64,000 bases of DNA, taken from assembly GCA_023404715.1 (NCBI GenBank), contig JAEYAR010000077.1:18760-82759 (forward strand), read 5' to 3'. Numbering within the stretch: position 1 is the stretch's first letter; every line of letters starts with the position of its first letter. This document shows, in pieces, positions 46,101 to 55,107 of the stretch. The stretch is from Bacillota bacterium. GTDB taxonomy: Bacteria > Bacillota > Clostridia > Christensenellales > Aristaeellaceae. The position numbers and the translations under genes were made by a program. The notes under the pieces were generated by a model. The model was not told where the DNA came from, searched no databases, and was given only the letters and a program-made list of their open reading frames with translations.

Positions 46101-47556
46101 CCCGTTTTCCAGCATCCGCACCAAGATCGTCATCGCCTTTCTGCTCGTCATCGGCGTGTCCTATTACGCGGTCGCCACATCGCTCATCAAGATGGTGGGC
46201 GACTCGCTCTTCGACGAAAAGGTGCGCGCGGAGAAGAGCACCGTGACCGATTTAGCGGTGCGTTTTTCGCCGCTGTGGGCGACAGAGCGGACGGATGCGT
46301 TTTACGACGAGCTGCTTGAAGCCGGGCGCCAGACAGGCGGTCGGCTGCTCGTATTGGATATGGACGGCAAGGTGCAGATCGATACGTTTGGCGAATACAA
46401 CGGCATGCGCCTGGCGCTGGGGGAGATCAGCACCCTGCTGGCGGGAGAACAGAATGTAGATTACGGATTTCATCTGTTGCCGGGCAACGGGCGCAAGCAG
46501 CAGTTTTCCTGGTTGGACATCTTCTCGGGCAGGGACCGCAGCAAGATCTGGGTCGGTTACTTCACCGCCGCTATGGTCTACGACGGCGAACGCACGGGCG
46601 TGCTGCTCTATTCGTCCCAGGTGCAGGACATGGTCGATTCACTCGTGAATATGCGCGACCAAATGCTCTCTACGTTCGTACTGGGCGCGCTGGCGGTCAG
46701 TCTACTGAGTTTTCTCGTCTCCCGTTGGATTACGCGCCCGATCGGCGCGCTTACAACGGGCATCGAGCAGATGGCAAAGGGCGATTTTTCCAGCCGGGTG
46801 CGTGTACAGGGGCATAGCGAGATGGCTCAACTGGCGGAAACGTTTAATTTGATGAGCGAAAAGCTCGAAAACCTGGACCATTCGCGCAATCAGTTCGTAT
46901 CCAATGCCTCGCACGAGCTCAAGACGCCGCTGGCGACGATGAAAATCCTGCTCGAATCCGTCATCTATCAGGAGGACATGGATCCGGAGCTGCGCTGTGA
47001 ATTTTTGCAGGACGTCAACAAGGAGATCGACCGGCTGAACCTCGTCATCGGCGATTTGCTAACGCTCGTACATATCGACAGCCACAAGATGAAGCTGCGC
47101 CGCGAGATGATGCCGCTGGGGGAATCGGTACGCGACGTGATCCGCCGCCTGGCGCCGATGGCGGCGCAGCGCCGGCAGGAAATCGAGGTGGGGATACACG
47201 ACGAATGCGAGATGTTCGCCGATCCGCTTAAGCTGCAACAGGTGATCTACAACATCATCGAGAACGCGGTCAAATATACCCCGGACGGCGGCAAGGTGCG
47301 CGTCACGCTCGTGCGCGACGGACGCGATGCGGTGTTAAAGATCGCAGATAACGGCGTCGGCATCCCCAAAGAGGATCTGCCGCATATCTTTGAAAGGTTT
47401 TACCGGGTGGATAAGGCCCGTTCGCGCGATACGGGCGGAACCGGCCTGGGCCTTTCGATCGTGCAACAGATCATCCGCTTACACGGCGGGAATATCGACG
47501 TGCAGAGCGACGCGGGCAAGGGAACGACCTTTACCATCGAGCTACCCGTCAAGTGA
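46081..47556 (+). CDS. Membrane sensor histidine kinase, probable non-standard start
   Basis: About 491 residues if read from ATT at 46081. An N-terminal helix (IVIAFLLVIGVSYYAVA), an extracellular sensor of about 140 residues, a second helix (STFVLGALAVSLLSFLVS), HAMP, HisKA with SNASHELKTPLA (His near residue 278) and HATPase with NIIENAVKYTP, DNGVGI and GGTGLGLS. The only standard start codon ahead of the HAMP is GTG at 46156, which would remove most of the first helix. The frame is open back to 46060 without ATG, GTG or TTG. ATT at 46081 lies 10 bases after GGAG. Other possibilities are a base error or a start at ATT 46096. The domain assignment is firm; the start is inference. Confidence 0.85.
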   Translation: MSRTKINPFSSIRTKIVIAFLLVIGVSYYAVATSLIKMVGDSLFDEKVRAEKSTVTDLAVRFSPLWATERTDAFYDELLEAGRQTGGRLLVLDMDGKVQIDTFGEYNGMRLALGEISTLLAGEQNVDYGFHLLPGNGRKQQFSWLDIFSGRDRSKIWVGYFTAAMVYDGERTGVLLYSSQVQDMVDSLVNMRDQMLSTFVLGALAVSLLSFLVSRWITRPIGALTTGIEQMAKGDFSSRVRVQGHSEMAQLAETFNLMSEKLENLDHSRNQFVSNASHELKTPLATMKILLESVIYQEDMDPELRCEFLQDVNKEIDRLNLVIGDLLTLVHIDSHKMKLRREMMPLGESVRDVIRRLAPMAAQRRQEIEVGIHDECEMFADPLKLQQVIYNIIENAVKYTPDGGKVRVTLVRDGRDAVLKIADNGVGIPKEDLPHIFERFYRVDKARSRDTGGTGLGLSIVQQIIRLHGGNIDVQSDAGKGTTFTIELPVK

Positions 47557-47570
47557 GGAGAGATGTTCGG

Positions 47571-48653
47571 TTGATCAAAAAAGTCATCGCGTGCCTTTGC
47601 CTGGCGGTCCTCATCTTCTGTGGGGCAGAGGCCATGCGCCTAAGCGGGGTTTCGCTGACGTTTAAGCCCCTTTTAAACGAAAGCGACGCATCGCGGGGAG
47701 ACGGCGAGGCGACGCAGGCGCCTCGGGCCGCGCTGGCGACAGCGGCGCCCGGCACGACCGCGACGCCCTTACAGCCGGTCGCCCGCGGTTCGCAGAGCGA
47801 CGAGACGAGCGTAACGCTGTATTTCAGGTATCATCTGTCGTCCTATTTGGGAAGGGAGGAGCGCGCTGTGAGCGTACCGCGCGATGATGCGGTAGAGTTG
47901 ACCATCGTTCAGGCGCTCATCGCGGGCCCGAGTTCGACGTATCAGGAGCTGAACCCGCTCTTTCCGCCGGATACGCAGGTGGTCGCCACCCGCCGTAGCG
48001 GCAACATGGTTACCGTAACCCTCAGCCGCGCTTTTTTAGGCGCGCCGGCCGATGCGCCGCAAAATTGGCAGTCCTACGACTATTGGGTACAGGAGGCGGT
48101 TCTTCGCCGTCGGCTCGCCGCGCAGTCGATCGTGAGCGCGCTAACGGAAAACGGCAGGTGCGAACGCGTGCAGATTTTGATCGCTGCCGCGGAAGGGGAC
48201 ATCCAAGGGGAGCGCATCCCGCGCGCGCTCTTGTATGCGGACGAGACGGACCCACACATCGCGCTCGAGCCCCTCGCGCGCAATGAGGACGTCATCCTGA
48301 CGCCGCGAAGCGCCGTGCGCGCCATCCTCTCTCTTTGGCAAAGCAAGAGCTGGGACGCGCTGTACGGCTTCATGAGCCGGGGCACAGCCGGGGGCGGCGA
48401 TGCATCCCTACCTGCGCAGACGGAATTTTTGAGCGAGGTGAGCACGCGCGCATGCTCGCTGCTGGGCTACAGCGTCGGCAGCGGCAGCGTTTCGGTGGAT
48501 GGCAAGCGCGCCACGGTAAACGTGAGCCTACAGATTCAGCGAAGCGACGGCAGGAGAATGGGGATTGACGACATCCCCCTGCCGCTGATTCTTGAAAACG
48601 ACAATTGGAAGATGACCTATGCGTCGCTTCAGGCGCTCATGGATCATTCCTAA
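47571..48653 (+). CDS. GerMN-domain envelope protein
   Basis: 360 residues. A signal anchor (IKKVIACLCLAVLIFCGAEAM) is followed by a Thr/Ala/Pro-rich linker and a GerMN domain (SVTLYFRYHLSSYLGREERAV ... TIVQALIAGPSSTYQELNPLFPPDTQV, residues about 85-240). GerMN occurs in sporulation GerM and in LpqB of actinobacteria. TTG at 47571 is chosen since GGAG at 47557-47560 is 10 bases upstream; GTG at 47553, overlapping the kinase stop, has no ribosome site. It stands between kinase and a second GerMN lipoprotein. Confidence 0.8.
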   Translation: MIKKVIACLCLAVLIFCGAEAMRLSGVSLTFKPLLNESDASRGDGEATQAPRAALATAAPGTTATPLQPVARGSQSDETSVTLYFRYHLSSYLGREERAVSVPRDDAVELTIVQALIAGPSSTYQELNPLFPPDTQVVATRRSGNMVTVTLSRAFLGAPADAPQNWQSYDYWVQEAVLRRRLAAQSIVSALTENGRCERVQILIAAAEGDIQGERIPRALLYADETDPHIALEPLARNEDVILTPRSAVRAILSLWQSKSWDALYGFMSRGTAGGGDASLPAQTEFLSEVSTRACSLLGYSVGSGSVSVDGKRATVNVSLQIQRSDGRRMGIDDIPLPLILENDNWKMTYASLQALMDHS

Positions 48654-48665
48654 CGGAGGCGTACG

Positions 48666-50201
48666 ATGAAAAAGATCAGGCGGTTGACGGCGGCGCTCCT
48701 TTGCTGCCTGTCGCTGGGCGGCTGTGTGGAGCAGATCGAGGAGCGCCCCCCTGCCGAGCTGGCCGCCGCGGACATATCGGTCGTCTACGACGCGCCGCTG
48801 GGCGACATGGCCTCCTCGCGCACGCTGGACGCGGTGCTACATTACCTGAGCTACGACGGCACACAGCTCATATCGACGGTCAGGAGCATTTACGTTTCAA
48901 GCAATATGACGCAGGCCGAGGCCGTCCTGCGTGCGTTGCTTTCAGACCCTATGCAGGAGGGGATGTTTCCCGTCGCGCCCGGTACGGAGGTGCAGAGCAG
49001 CTCGTCGGCCGTGGAGGTATCCAACGGCGTGGCGACGGTCAACCTTTCCTCGCAGGCACGCATCCTCGAACCGCAGGACCTGTATACGGCGCGCGTGGCC
49101 ATCGCCAATACGCTCACGGAGCTGCCGGACATCGATTACGTGAACGTGCTGGTCGAGGGACGGGAGGAAGGACTGGACCTGGGCGCGCAAATTCCGACGG
49201 GAACGCTCTCCCGCAGCGCGAGCGGCGACGTGGCCGCGCTGTGGAACCAGCAGGAGGGGCAGCGCGTTCAGGGAAGCAACACGAGCCTGGCAAAGATGGC
49301 GACGCTCTATTTTCCTATGCCTGGCGCGCAATTCATGGTGCCCGAGGTACATAGCCTCACGTTCTCCGGCGCGACCACGGCGGATTACGCGGCGGGACTC
49401 TTGCTCGAATGGGGCAAAGGCGCATCAGCCGTACAGGGGTCGCCGGCGGTCTTTTCCCCGCTCGACTACCTGATCGGGCTGCCGGAGGAGAATTGGCTGG
49501 ATGGCAGCTCCGCGATCGTGCGCTTGAACTTCATGCCGGAGATCGAGGACGCGCTCGCGCGCGCCGCCATCCCCAAGGGCCTCTTCATGGCGATGATGAC
49601 GTATACCCTGACCAGCTTTATCCCCATGCTGGACGGCGTCGTCGTACATATCGGCGATCGCCTGATCAATCAGCTGACAGAAGAGGAGAGCCTGGACGGA
49701 CGCGTTTGGACGTTTGCGGAGGGCATCATGACGCGCGGGGATTTCAGCCCCTATCTGGCAGAATACTGCCGGCTCTATTTCCCGACGGAGGCCGGAGACA
49801 TGCTGGCCGGCGTGAACAGGCCGGTCCCGCTCAAACAGAGCCTGCAGCCGCGGGCGCTGATCCGCCAGCTGCTCGAGGGCCCGCAGCGCGCCGACGCCAA
49901 GGAAGGGCTGACCGGCGCTTTCCCGGAGGGCCTCAGCGATGCGGACGTCATCGGCCTGCAGATCGTGGACGACGTCATGCTGATCAACGTATCCCAGACG
50001 TTTGCAGATGCCTGCGCGCAGCTGACCGCGCAGCAGGAGCGCAACGTCATTTACACGATCGTCAATACCATGACCGAGCTGTCGCAGGTGCGCCGCGTAT
50101 GCTTCTTTGTCAATGGCAAGCAGGTCGAGGCGCTGGCCGGCACGATGGAGATGCGCGGATACTTTGTACGCAATCCGGGGATTATCCTGCAAGAGGATTA
50201 A
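48666..50201 (+). CDS. GerMN-domain lipoprotein with two GerMN repeats
   Basis: 511 residues. Lipobox LSLGGC places the lipidated Cys at residue 20. Two GerMN domains are seen: residues about 50-165 (AEAVLRALLSDPMQEGMFPVAPGTEV) and about 355-500 (LIRQLLEGPQRADAKEGLTGAFPEGL). A middle region of about 190 residues is unassigned. It follows the first GerMN gene after 12 bp, with GGAGG before the ATG. Role unknown; by analogy to LpqB it could modulate the kinase encoded two genes upstream. Confidence 0.8.
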   Translation: MKKIRRLTAALLCCLSLGGCVEQIEERPPAELAAADISVVYDAPLGDMASSRTLDAVLHYLSYDGTQLISTVRSIYVSSNMTQAEAVLRALLSDPMQEGMFPVAPGTEVQSSSSAVEVSNGVATVNLSSQARILEPQDLYTARVAIANTLTELPDIDYVNVLVEGREEGLDLGAQIPTGTLSRSASGDVAALWNQQEGQRVQGSNTSLAKMATLYFPMPGAQFMVPEVHSLTFSGATTADYAAGLLLEWGKGASAVQGSPAVFSPLDYLIGLPEENWLDGSSAIVRLNFMPEIEDALARAAIPKGLFMAMMTYTLTSFIPMLDGVVVHIGDRLINQLTEEESLDGRVWTFAEGIMTRGDFSPYLAEYCRLYFPTEAGDMLAGVNRPVPLKQSLQPRALIRQLLEGPQRADAKEGLTGAFPEGLSDADVIGLQIVDDVMLINVSQTFADACAQLTAQQERNVIYTIVNTMTELSQVRRVCFFVNGKQVEALAGTMEMRGYFVRNPGIILQED

Positions 50202-50215
50202 GAGGAGGGCGAATC

Positions 50216-51430
50216 ATGCGCCGTAGGAGAGGAAAGAGCGTTCGCCGCAGGCCGGCGGAGCGGTTCGTTCGCGCTGTAAAGGAGCTGCTCATCGGCTGGG
50301 CCGGGGGCCTCGTTTTGATCGCGTCGATCGGCATGCTCGCCCCCGGCGAATACCGCGCCGCGCAGGCGTCGCTCGCCTGGTCTCTTGCATTTTCTCCTCT
50401 GGGCATGTTGATGGTCCTCAAGGTCCTTCTCATGCGGATGCAAGAGGGCCGCGGAATGCGTGAAGCGATCGATGCAATGCAGAGACGCGCGCGCGTGTCC
50501 GTCCTCTACCTGCCGGACCTGACGGCGCTGACGGACGGTTCGTTTGAAGTCGACCGGGCAGGCGCACCGTTTGAGGCGGAGGATCTTCGCGCGCTGCGGC
50601 GCCGGGGCGCTTTTATGTTTTTATGCACTGCCTGCGCCGTATGCGACGAAGATGAAAATGCGGCCTTTGCCCGCGCGTTTGGTTTTGAACAAAGGAAGCT
50701 GTGCAGTCAATTCCCGCTCCAAGAGCGCACCGTGGACGCGGAAGGCGTAGTGCGCAGCACGCACCTGGAGAACGGAGCCGAACGTACTTTTTTGAGAGGA
50801 TCGATGGATGCGATTCTCGCCTTATGCCAAGCCATTTGGGATGAAGCGTCCCGGCCCATGACCGACGAAGACCGCCTGACGCTCAAAAAAGAGGCCGCAT
50901 CTGCGGCTTCACAGGGCCTGCGCGTCGCGGCCTTCGGCATGTCGGAAGGGGGGAGCAACGTCTTCCTGGGTTACACGGCCGCGAGGGCCGTGCTGCGCGC
51001 GGAGGCGTGCGCGCAGGTCAAAGCGCTGCTAGCCAACGGCGTGCGTACGAGCCTGCTTTTAGCGCCCGACTCGTCGCAAGCGCGCGCGCTCGCAAGGCGA
51101 GCCGGGGTCGCCTGCCCGAGCGGCCGGGGCGGTGCGCCGGGCGTTCGCCTGCGTACCGCGGCCGTGCTGGGCGAAGCGCAAGCGGGCTGCGCCGAGGTCG
51201 CCTTTGCGCGAGAGGGGGGATTGGACGGCGCCCTGCAGGAGATTGCGAAAGCCCGCCACCGCCTCTGCACGCTCGTCGAAGCGGCCAGGAGTGCCGGAAA
51301 AGCCTCTGCCGTGTTAGGGGCTCTCGTCTTGGCGGCCTATTTGGCCCGATTTACGGTGCTCTGGCCGTTTGCGCCCGGGGTTTTGGGAATTTTCGCCGCA
51401 ATAGCCGCCTACTACATAAGAAGATGCTGA
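50216..51430 (+). CDS. Degenerate P-type ATPase-like protein, no actuator domain
   Basis: 404 residues. A basic N-terminus and two helices (residues about 24-41 and 53-73) resemble M3-M4 of P-type ATPases, including the proline before the L/M-rich end (FSPLGMLMVLKV). The phosphorylation loop reads VSVLYLPDLTALTDGSFEV: Asp101 is kept but DKTGTLT has become DLTALTD. The N-domain matches (FPLQER, TFLRGSMDAILALC in place of KGSPE-type), then QGLRVAAFGM and AEACAQVKALLANGVRTSLLLAPD, where TGD is expected. The hinge GDGxND is absent; about three final helical segments close it. Hence ATP transport is unlikely. GGAGG precedes the ATG; comEC follows 15 bp after the stop. Function unknown. Confidence 0.65.
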   Translation: MRRRRGKSVRRRPAERFVRAVKELLIGWAGGLVLIASIGMLAPGEYRAAQASLAWSLAFSPLGMLMVLKVLLMRMQEGRGMREAIDAMQRRARVSVLYLPDLTALTDGSFEVDRAGAPFEAEDLRALRRRGAFMFLCTACAVCDEDENAAFARAFGFEQRKLCSQFPLQERTVDAEGVVRSTHLENGAERTFLRGSMDAILALCQAIWDEASRPMTDEDRLTLKKEAASAASQGLRVAAFGMSEGGSNVFLGYTAARAVLRAEACAQVKALLANGVRTSLLLAPDSSQARALARRAGVACPSGRGGAPGVRLRTAAVLGEAQAGCAEVAFAREGGLDGALQEIAKARHRLCTLVEAARSAGKASAVLGALVLAAYLARFTVLWPFAPGVLGIFAAIAAYYIRRC

Positions 51431-51445
51431 AGGAGCGGATTGCGC

Positions 51446-53773
51446 ATGCTTATCTTTCGGCCGGGGACGGAGGAACGCCCGCGTTACGCCCTGCTCTATG
51501 CGGCGCTCGCATACGCCGCCGGAATTGGCTGCGGCTATACCGCCTCCTTTCGTTATGCCTATCTGGGGTGCGTAGCGCTCCTCTTGGCGCTCAGCGTACT
51601 GCTTTTATATAAGCGCAAGCGGGCGGCTTACATCGCGGTCTTTGGGCTGCTGTTTAGCGTCGGGCTGCTTAGATGCACGACGGAGCTCGTTCGCATCCCG
51701 GTTCCGGCGGCGGGGCCGGTGGGGATCGAAGGGCGCGTCGAGATGCTTTTAAAGGTCGACGGGCAAAAAGCGCGCGCGACGTACCGCGTGGGCGATATCG
51801 ACGTTCTGGAGGAAGGCGATACAAAGCCCCTACGCGCCAAGGCGTATGTGAGCCTGCCGCTTACGGAGCAGATGCCGGCCGCCGGCGAGCGCGTGCGCAT
51901 CAGCGGAAGCGTCTACGAAGCCAAGTCCAAGAGAAACCCCGGAGGGTTCGATTTTTACCTATATCTGCGCCAGCGCGGCATGGATTTTGGCATTTACGGG
52001 ACGCATGTGGAGCAGGTCCGCGCCGCGTCCGGCGGAGCGGCAGGCCTGTTGGATGCCGCGCGCGAAGCGCTGGCAGAGCGTATTGAGGCGCTGTACGGCG
52101 CGCATGCCGGCATGCTGAAAGGCATGTTGCTCGGCGATAAGAGTTCCCTGCCGGAAGAGACGTACGAAGCCTTTAAGCAAAGCGGCATCGCCCACCTGCT
52201 CGCCATATCCGGCTTGCACATCGGTCTGATCGCCGGGGCGATCGCATGGTTGCTGAATCGGTTGGGGCTCTCGGTCCGCTTGCGTTTGGGGCTGACGGCC
52301 AGTATCGTAGGCGTCTATTGCCTGCTCATCGGCTTGCCGGCGAGCGCGGTGCGCGCCTATATGATGTGCCTATTGTCCATCGCGGCGATGTGGGCCGGAC
52401 GCAGCTACAACCCGCCCTGCGCAATGGCCGCGGCCGCGCTCTTGATTTTGACGTTCGACCCGCTCGCGCTGATGGACATGGGTTTTATCCTGTCCTTCAC
52501 GACCGTGCTGGGGATCGTGCTGCTGCTCGCGCGCGTGCAGCGCTGCCTTTCATTTATACCCGAGCCGCTAAACGGCGCGCTCTCCATCGCCGTCGCGGCG
52601 CAGATCGCCTCCTTGCCGGGCCAGGCGCTGTTTTTTGGCGAGATCCCGTTGCTGGGCATTCCCGCTAACCTTTTGTGCATTTTGCTCGCCGCCCTTACGG
52701 TGCCGTTGGGCCTGCTTTCGCTGATGGCGAGCTGCGTTTTTATGCCGCTGGGGCAGGCGATCGCCTGGTTTGTATCCGAATGCCTGCGCGCGATGGACGT
52801 ACTCTCGCGCCTGTTCGCCTCCGCGCCATTGGGGAGCCTGCGCATCCCGTGTATTCCTGTTTATGCCGCCCTCGCCTGCGTCGTGTGTTTTTATCTGCTG
52901 AGCCCGTACGCGCACCTGCGCACGTCCCTGCGATTCTTTGCGTGTACGACGATACTGTTTTTTACCTTCGGCCTATTTGGATTGTTCAGGGGGCGGGACG
53001 TACGGTACGTACAGCTCGACGTCGGGCAGGGGGACAGCGCCGTATTGCTGACGCAGGGGTTCACAACCGTCATCGATACGGGACCGGAAGGGGAGCGGGC
53101 CCTGGCCGATCTCCTGCGCAAAGAGGGGCGCGATGTCGATTTACTGCTGCTCAGCCATCTGGATTCGGATCACGCAGGAGCCCTTGATACGTTGATCGCG
53201 GAGCGGATACCGGTGGCGCGCATCGGGCTTCCGACGGGCATCGAGGCGGAGGAGACCGACCCGGGTATTCTTGACGCCCTTGCGCGCCTGGTCCAGTCCG
53301 GTGCCGTGATAGAGGGGGTTGCGCAGGGCGATACGATCGATGTGCCGCAGGCGCGGCTGGAGGCGCTCGGCCCCGCTCCGTCGGCGAAGGGCTCGAACGG
53401 ACGGTCCTTGGTTGTGCGAATAGAGGCGCAGGGCGTGTCGATTCTCACAACGGGCGATTTGCCTGCGCAATACGAGATGCATGCAGGCACGCGCTGTGAT
53501 ATACTAAAGGTGTCCCACCATGGAGCGAAAAGCGCTACGAGCGCGCAGTTGCTCAAGAGCGCCTCGCCTTCGCTCGCGCTGATCAGCGTGGGCCGAAACT
53601 TTTACGGTCATCCAACGCCGGAGGTGCTGGGGCGTTTGGCGCAGGCGGGCGTGCAGGTACTGCGCACGGATGAGTCAGGGGCGATCAGCATCCGTCTGCG
53701 GGAGGGGCAATACCGCGTACGCCGATTTGTACAGGATAAAGGAGCATTGTATGACGCATCAGGCCTTTTTTGA
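51446..53773 (+). CDS. comEC: ComEC/Rec2 family DNA uptake channel
   Basis: 775 residues. The N-terminal DUF4131-like part with OB fold (VGIEGRVEMLLKV) and CERVRISG-like region is followed by the competence membrane domain (GIAHLLAISGLHIGLIAG, residues about 245-500), then a metallo-beta-lactamase domain (QLDVGQGDSAVLLTQGFTTVIDTG; LLSHLDSDHAGAL) thought to degrade the non-transported strand. ATG at 51446 is 10 bases after GGAG; a TTG 6 bases earlier is possible. No other competence gene is present. It overlaps holA by 23 bp, as in many Firmicutes. Confidence 0.93.
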   Translation: MLIFRPGTEERPRYALLYAALAYAAGIGCGYTASFRYAYLGCVALLLALSVLLLYKRKRAAYIAVFGLLFSVGLLRCTTELVRIPVPAAGPVGIEGRVEMLLKVDGQKARATYRVGDIDVLEEGDTKPLRAKAYVSLPLTEQMPAAGERVRISGSVYEAKSKRNPGGFDFYLYLRQRGMDFGIYGTHVEQVRAASGGAAGLLDAAREALAERIEALYGAHAGMLKGMLLGDKSSLPEETYEAFKQSGIAHLLAISGLHIGLIAGAIAWLLNRLGLSVRLRLGLTASIVGVYCLLIGLPASAVRAYMMCLLSIAAMWAGRSYNPPCAMAAAALLILTFDPLALMDMGFILSFTTVLGIVLLLARVQRCLSFIPEPLNGALSIAVAAQIASLPGQALFFGEIPLLGIPANLLCILLAALTVPLGLLSLMASCVFMPLGQAIAWFVSECLRAMDVLSRLFASAPLGSLRIPCIPVYAALACVVCFYLLSPYAHLRTSLRFFACTTILFFTFGLFGLFRGRDVRYVQLDVGQGDSAVLLTQGFTTVIDTGPEGERALADLLRKEGRDVDLLLLSHLDSDHAGALDTLIAERIPVARIGLPTGIEAEETDPGILDALARLVQSGAVIEGVAQGDTIDVPQARLEALGPAPSAKGSNGRSLVVRIEAQGVSILTTGDLPAQYEMHAGTRCDILKVSHHGAKSATSAQLLKSASPSLALISVGRNFYGHPTPEVLGRLAQAGVQVLRTDESGAISIRLREGQYRVRRFVQDKGALYDASGLF

Positions 53774-54767
53774 CGCGATGAAAGCGGGATCGATAGCGCG
53801 CGTCTATTGGTTTTATGGCAATGAGGAGCACGTAAAGAAGAGCGCCCTCAAGCGGCTGCGGGAGTGCATGCTCACCCCCGGGCTCGAACAGATGAACGAG
53901 ACGATTTTGGACAACCCGGCGGTCGACAGCATCATTACCGCCTGTGAGACGCTGCCGATGATGGATGCGCGCCGCCTTGTCCTCGTGCGCGAGAGCGCTT
54001 TGCTGACGGCCGGGCGTTCGCGCGACGAGGCCACGGAAGCCGAACGCCTCGCCGCGTATATCGGTCGTGTGCCGGAGACGTGCTGCCTCGTGTTTTATTG
54101 CAGCGGCGGCATCGACAAACGCAAAAAACTCGCGCAGACGCTTACAAAGACGGCGTTTGTCGTGCAGTTTGATCCGCTGGACGACCTGGAACTCGCACGC
54201 TGGATGCGCCAGGCGCTCAAAGGGTATGGGAAGACGCTTTCTGCGGAGGATGCGCAGTTTCTTTCCTTTACGTCCGGGCGGGATCTGACGATGTTGTCGC
54301 GGGAGATCGAAAAGCTTGTAAGCTTTGCCGGAGATCGGGCGCAGATCACGCGAGCGGATATCGAACAGGTCGCTACCAAGACGCTGGAGTGCACGGTCTT
54401 CAACATGGTGGACGCCATTTTGGCCGGCAAGGAGGAGCAGGCGTTTGCGCTGCTCTCGCATCTTTTACAGGCAGGGGAGGCGCGCATCGGCATTCTGGCG
54501 CTGATCGCACGCCAATACCGGCAATTGCTGCACGTTCGGCTCATGCAGGACGGCAAGGTACCGCAGGGAGAGATGATGAAGCGCCTGGGCGTGCCTTCGT
54601 TTATCTTCAACCGTTTGCAGGGGCAGGCGCGCCCATACGACGCGCAGCGCCTTGCCCGCTGCGTCGCGCTATGCGAGGAGACGGATTACGCGATTAAGAG
54701 CGGACGTATGCGCGAGGAGGCGGCCCTGGAGCGCGCGATGCTGATGCTCTGTGCACGGCAGGCGTAA
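53751..54767 (+). CDS. holA: DNA polymerase III subunit delta
   Basis: Clamp-loader subunit, 338 residues. YWFYGNEEHVKKSALKRL at the N-terminus, the AAA+ like domain and C-terminal collar (EARIGILALIARQYRQLLHVR) match HolA. ATG at 53751 lies 8 bases after AAAGGAGC within the comEC end. Being after comEC and before rpsT is the standard Firmicute order. Confidence 0.93.
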   Translation: MTHQAFFDAMKAGSIARVYWFYGNEEHVKKSALKRLRECMLTPGLEQMNETILDNPAVDSIITACETLPMMDARRLVLVRESALLTAGRSRDEATEAERLAAYIGRVPETCCLVFYCSGGIDKRKKLAQTLTKTAFVVQFDPLDDLELARWMRQALKGYGKTLSAEDAQFLSFTSGRDLTMLSREIEKLVSFAGDRAQITRADIEQVATKTLECTVFNMVDAILAGKEEQAFALLSHLLQAGEARIGILALIARQYRQLLHVRLMQDGKVPQGEMMKRLGVPSFIFNRLQGQARPYDAQRLARCVALCEETDYAIKSGRMREEAALERAMLMLCARQA

Positions 54768-54786
54768 ACGGCGGAGGACGAACGAA

Positions 54787-54820
54787 TAAAAAAACGATCC
54801 GATTCATATTGAACCGGATC
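54787..54820 (-). terminator. Intrinsic terminator of rpsT
   Basis: GATCCG/CGGATC (54796-54801/54815-54820) with an inner TTCA/TGAA stem, and a run of seven A on the + strand at 54788-54794, that is T in the minus-strand transcript. A weaker T-rich tract on the + side may also serve holA. Confidence 0.8.
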
Positions 54821-54837
54821 TCTCTTTTGGCTCTGCA

Positions 54838-55107
54838 TTACTTAGCGGCTTGCGCCTTTACAAGGGCACGGGCCAGACGGGCCTTTTTGCGGTTGGCAGC
54901 GTTCTTATGGATGACGCCCTTTGCCGCAGCCTTATCGACAGCACTGGAGGTGGAACCCAGCAACGCGGAAGCGGCGTTCGCATCGGAAGCGAGGGCAGCC
55001 TCGTACTTCTTGAGCGAGGTCTTGGTCGCAGACTTCACCATGCGGTTGCGAAGATTCTTGGTTTCGCTCACCTTGCCGCGCTTAATAGCAGACTTAATGT
55101 TCGGCAA
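54838..55107 (-). CDS. rpsT: Ribosomal protein S20
   Basis: 89-residue 30S protein. MPNIKSAIKRGKVSETKNLRNR is the typical start, and the rest is helical and Ala/Lys-rich. The start is TTG, 7 bases after GAGGAGGTGAAC, a near-full anti-Shine-Dalgarno match. In E. coli rpsT also starts with UUG and is autoregulated. It is convergent with holA, divergent from gpr. Confidence 0.97.
   Translation of the reverse strand: MPNIKSAIKRGKVSETKNLRNRMVKSATKTSLKKYEAALASDANAASALLGSTSSAVDKAAAKGVIHKNAANRKKARLARALVKAQAAK

Noticed and set aside
49409..50215. Long open frame upstream of the P-type ATPase-like gene
   Set aside because: It overlaps the GerMN lipoprotein gene in another frame and looks like GC-rich noise; the strong ribosome site and ATG at 50216 define the real start.
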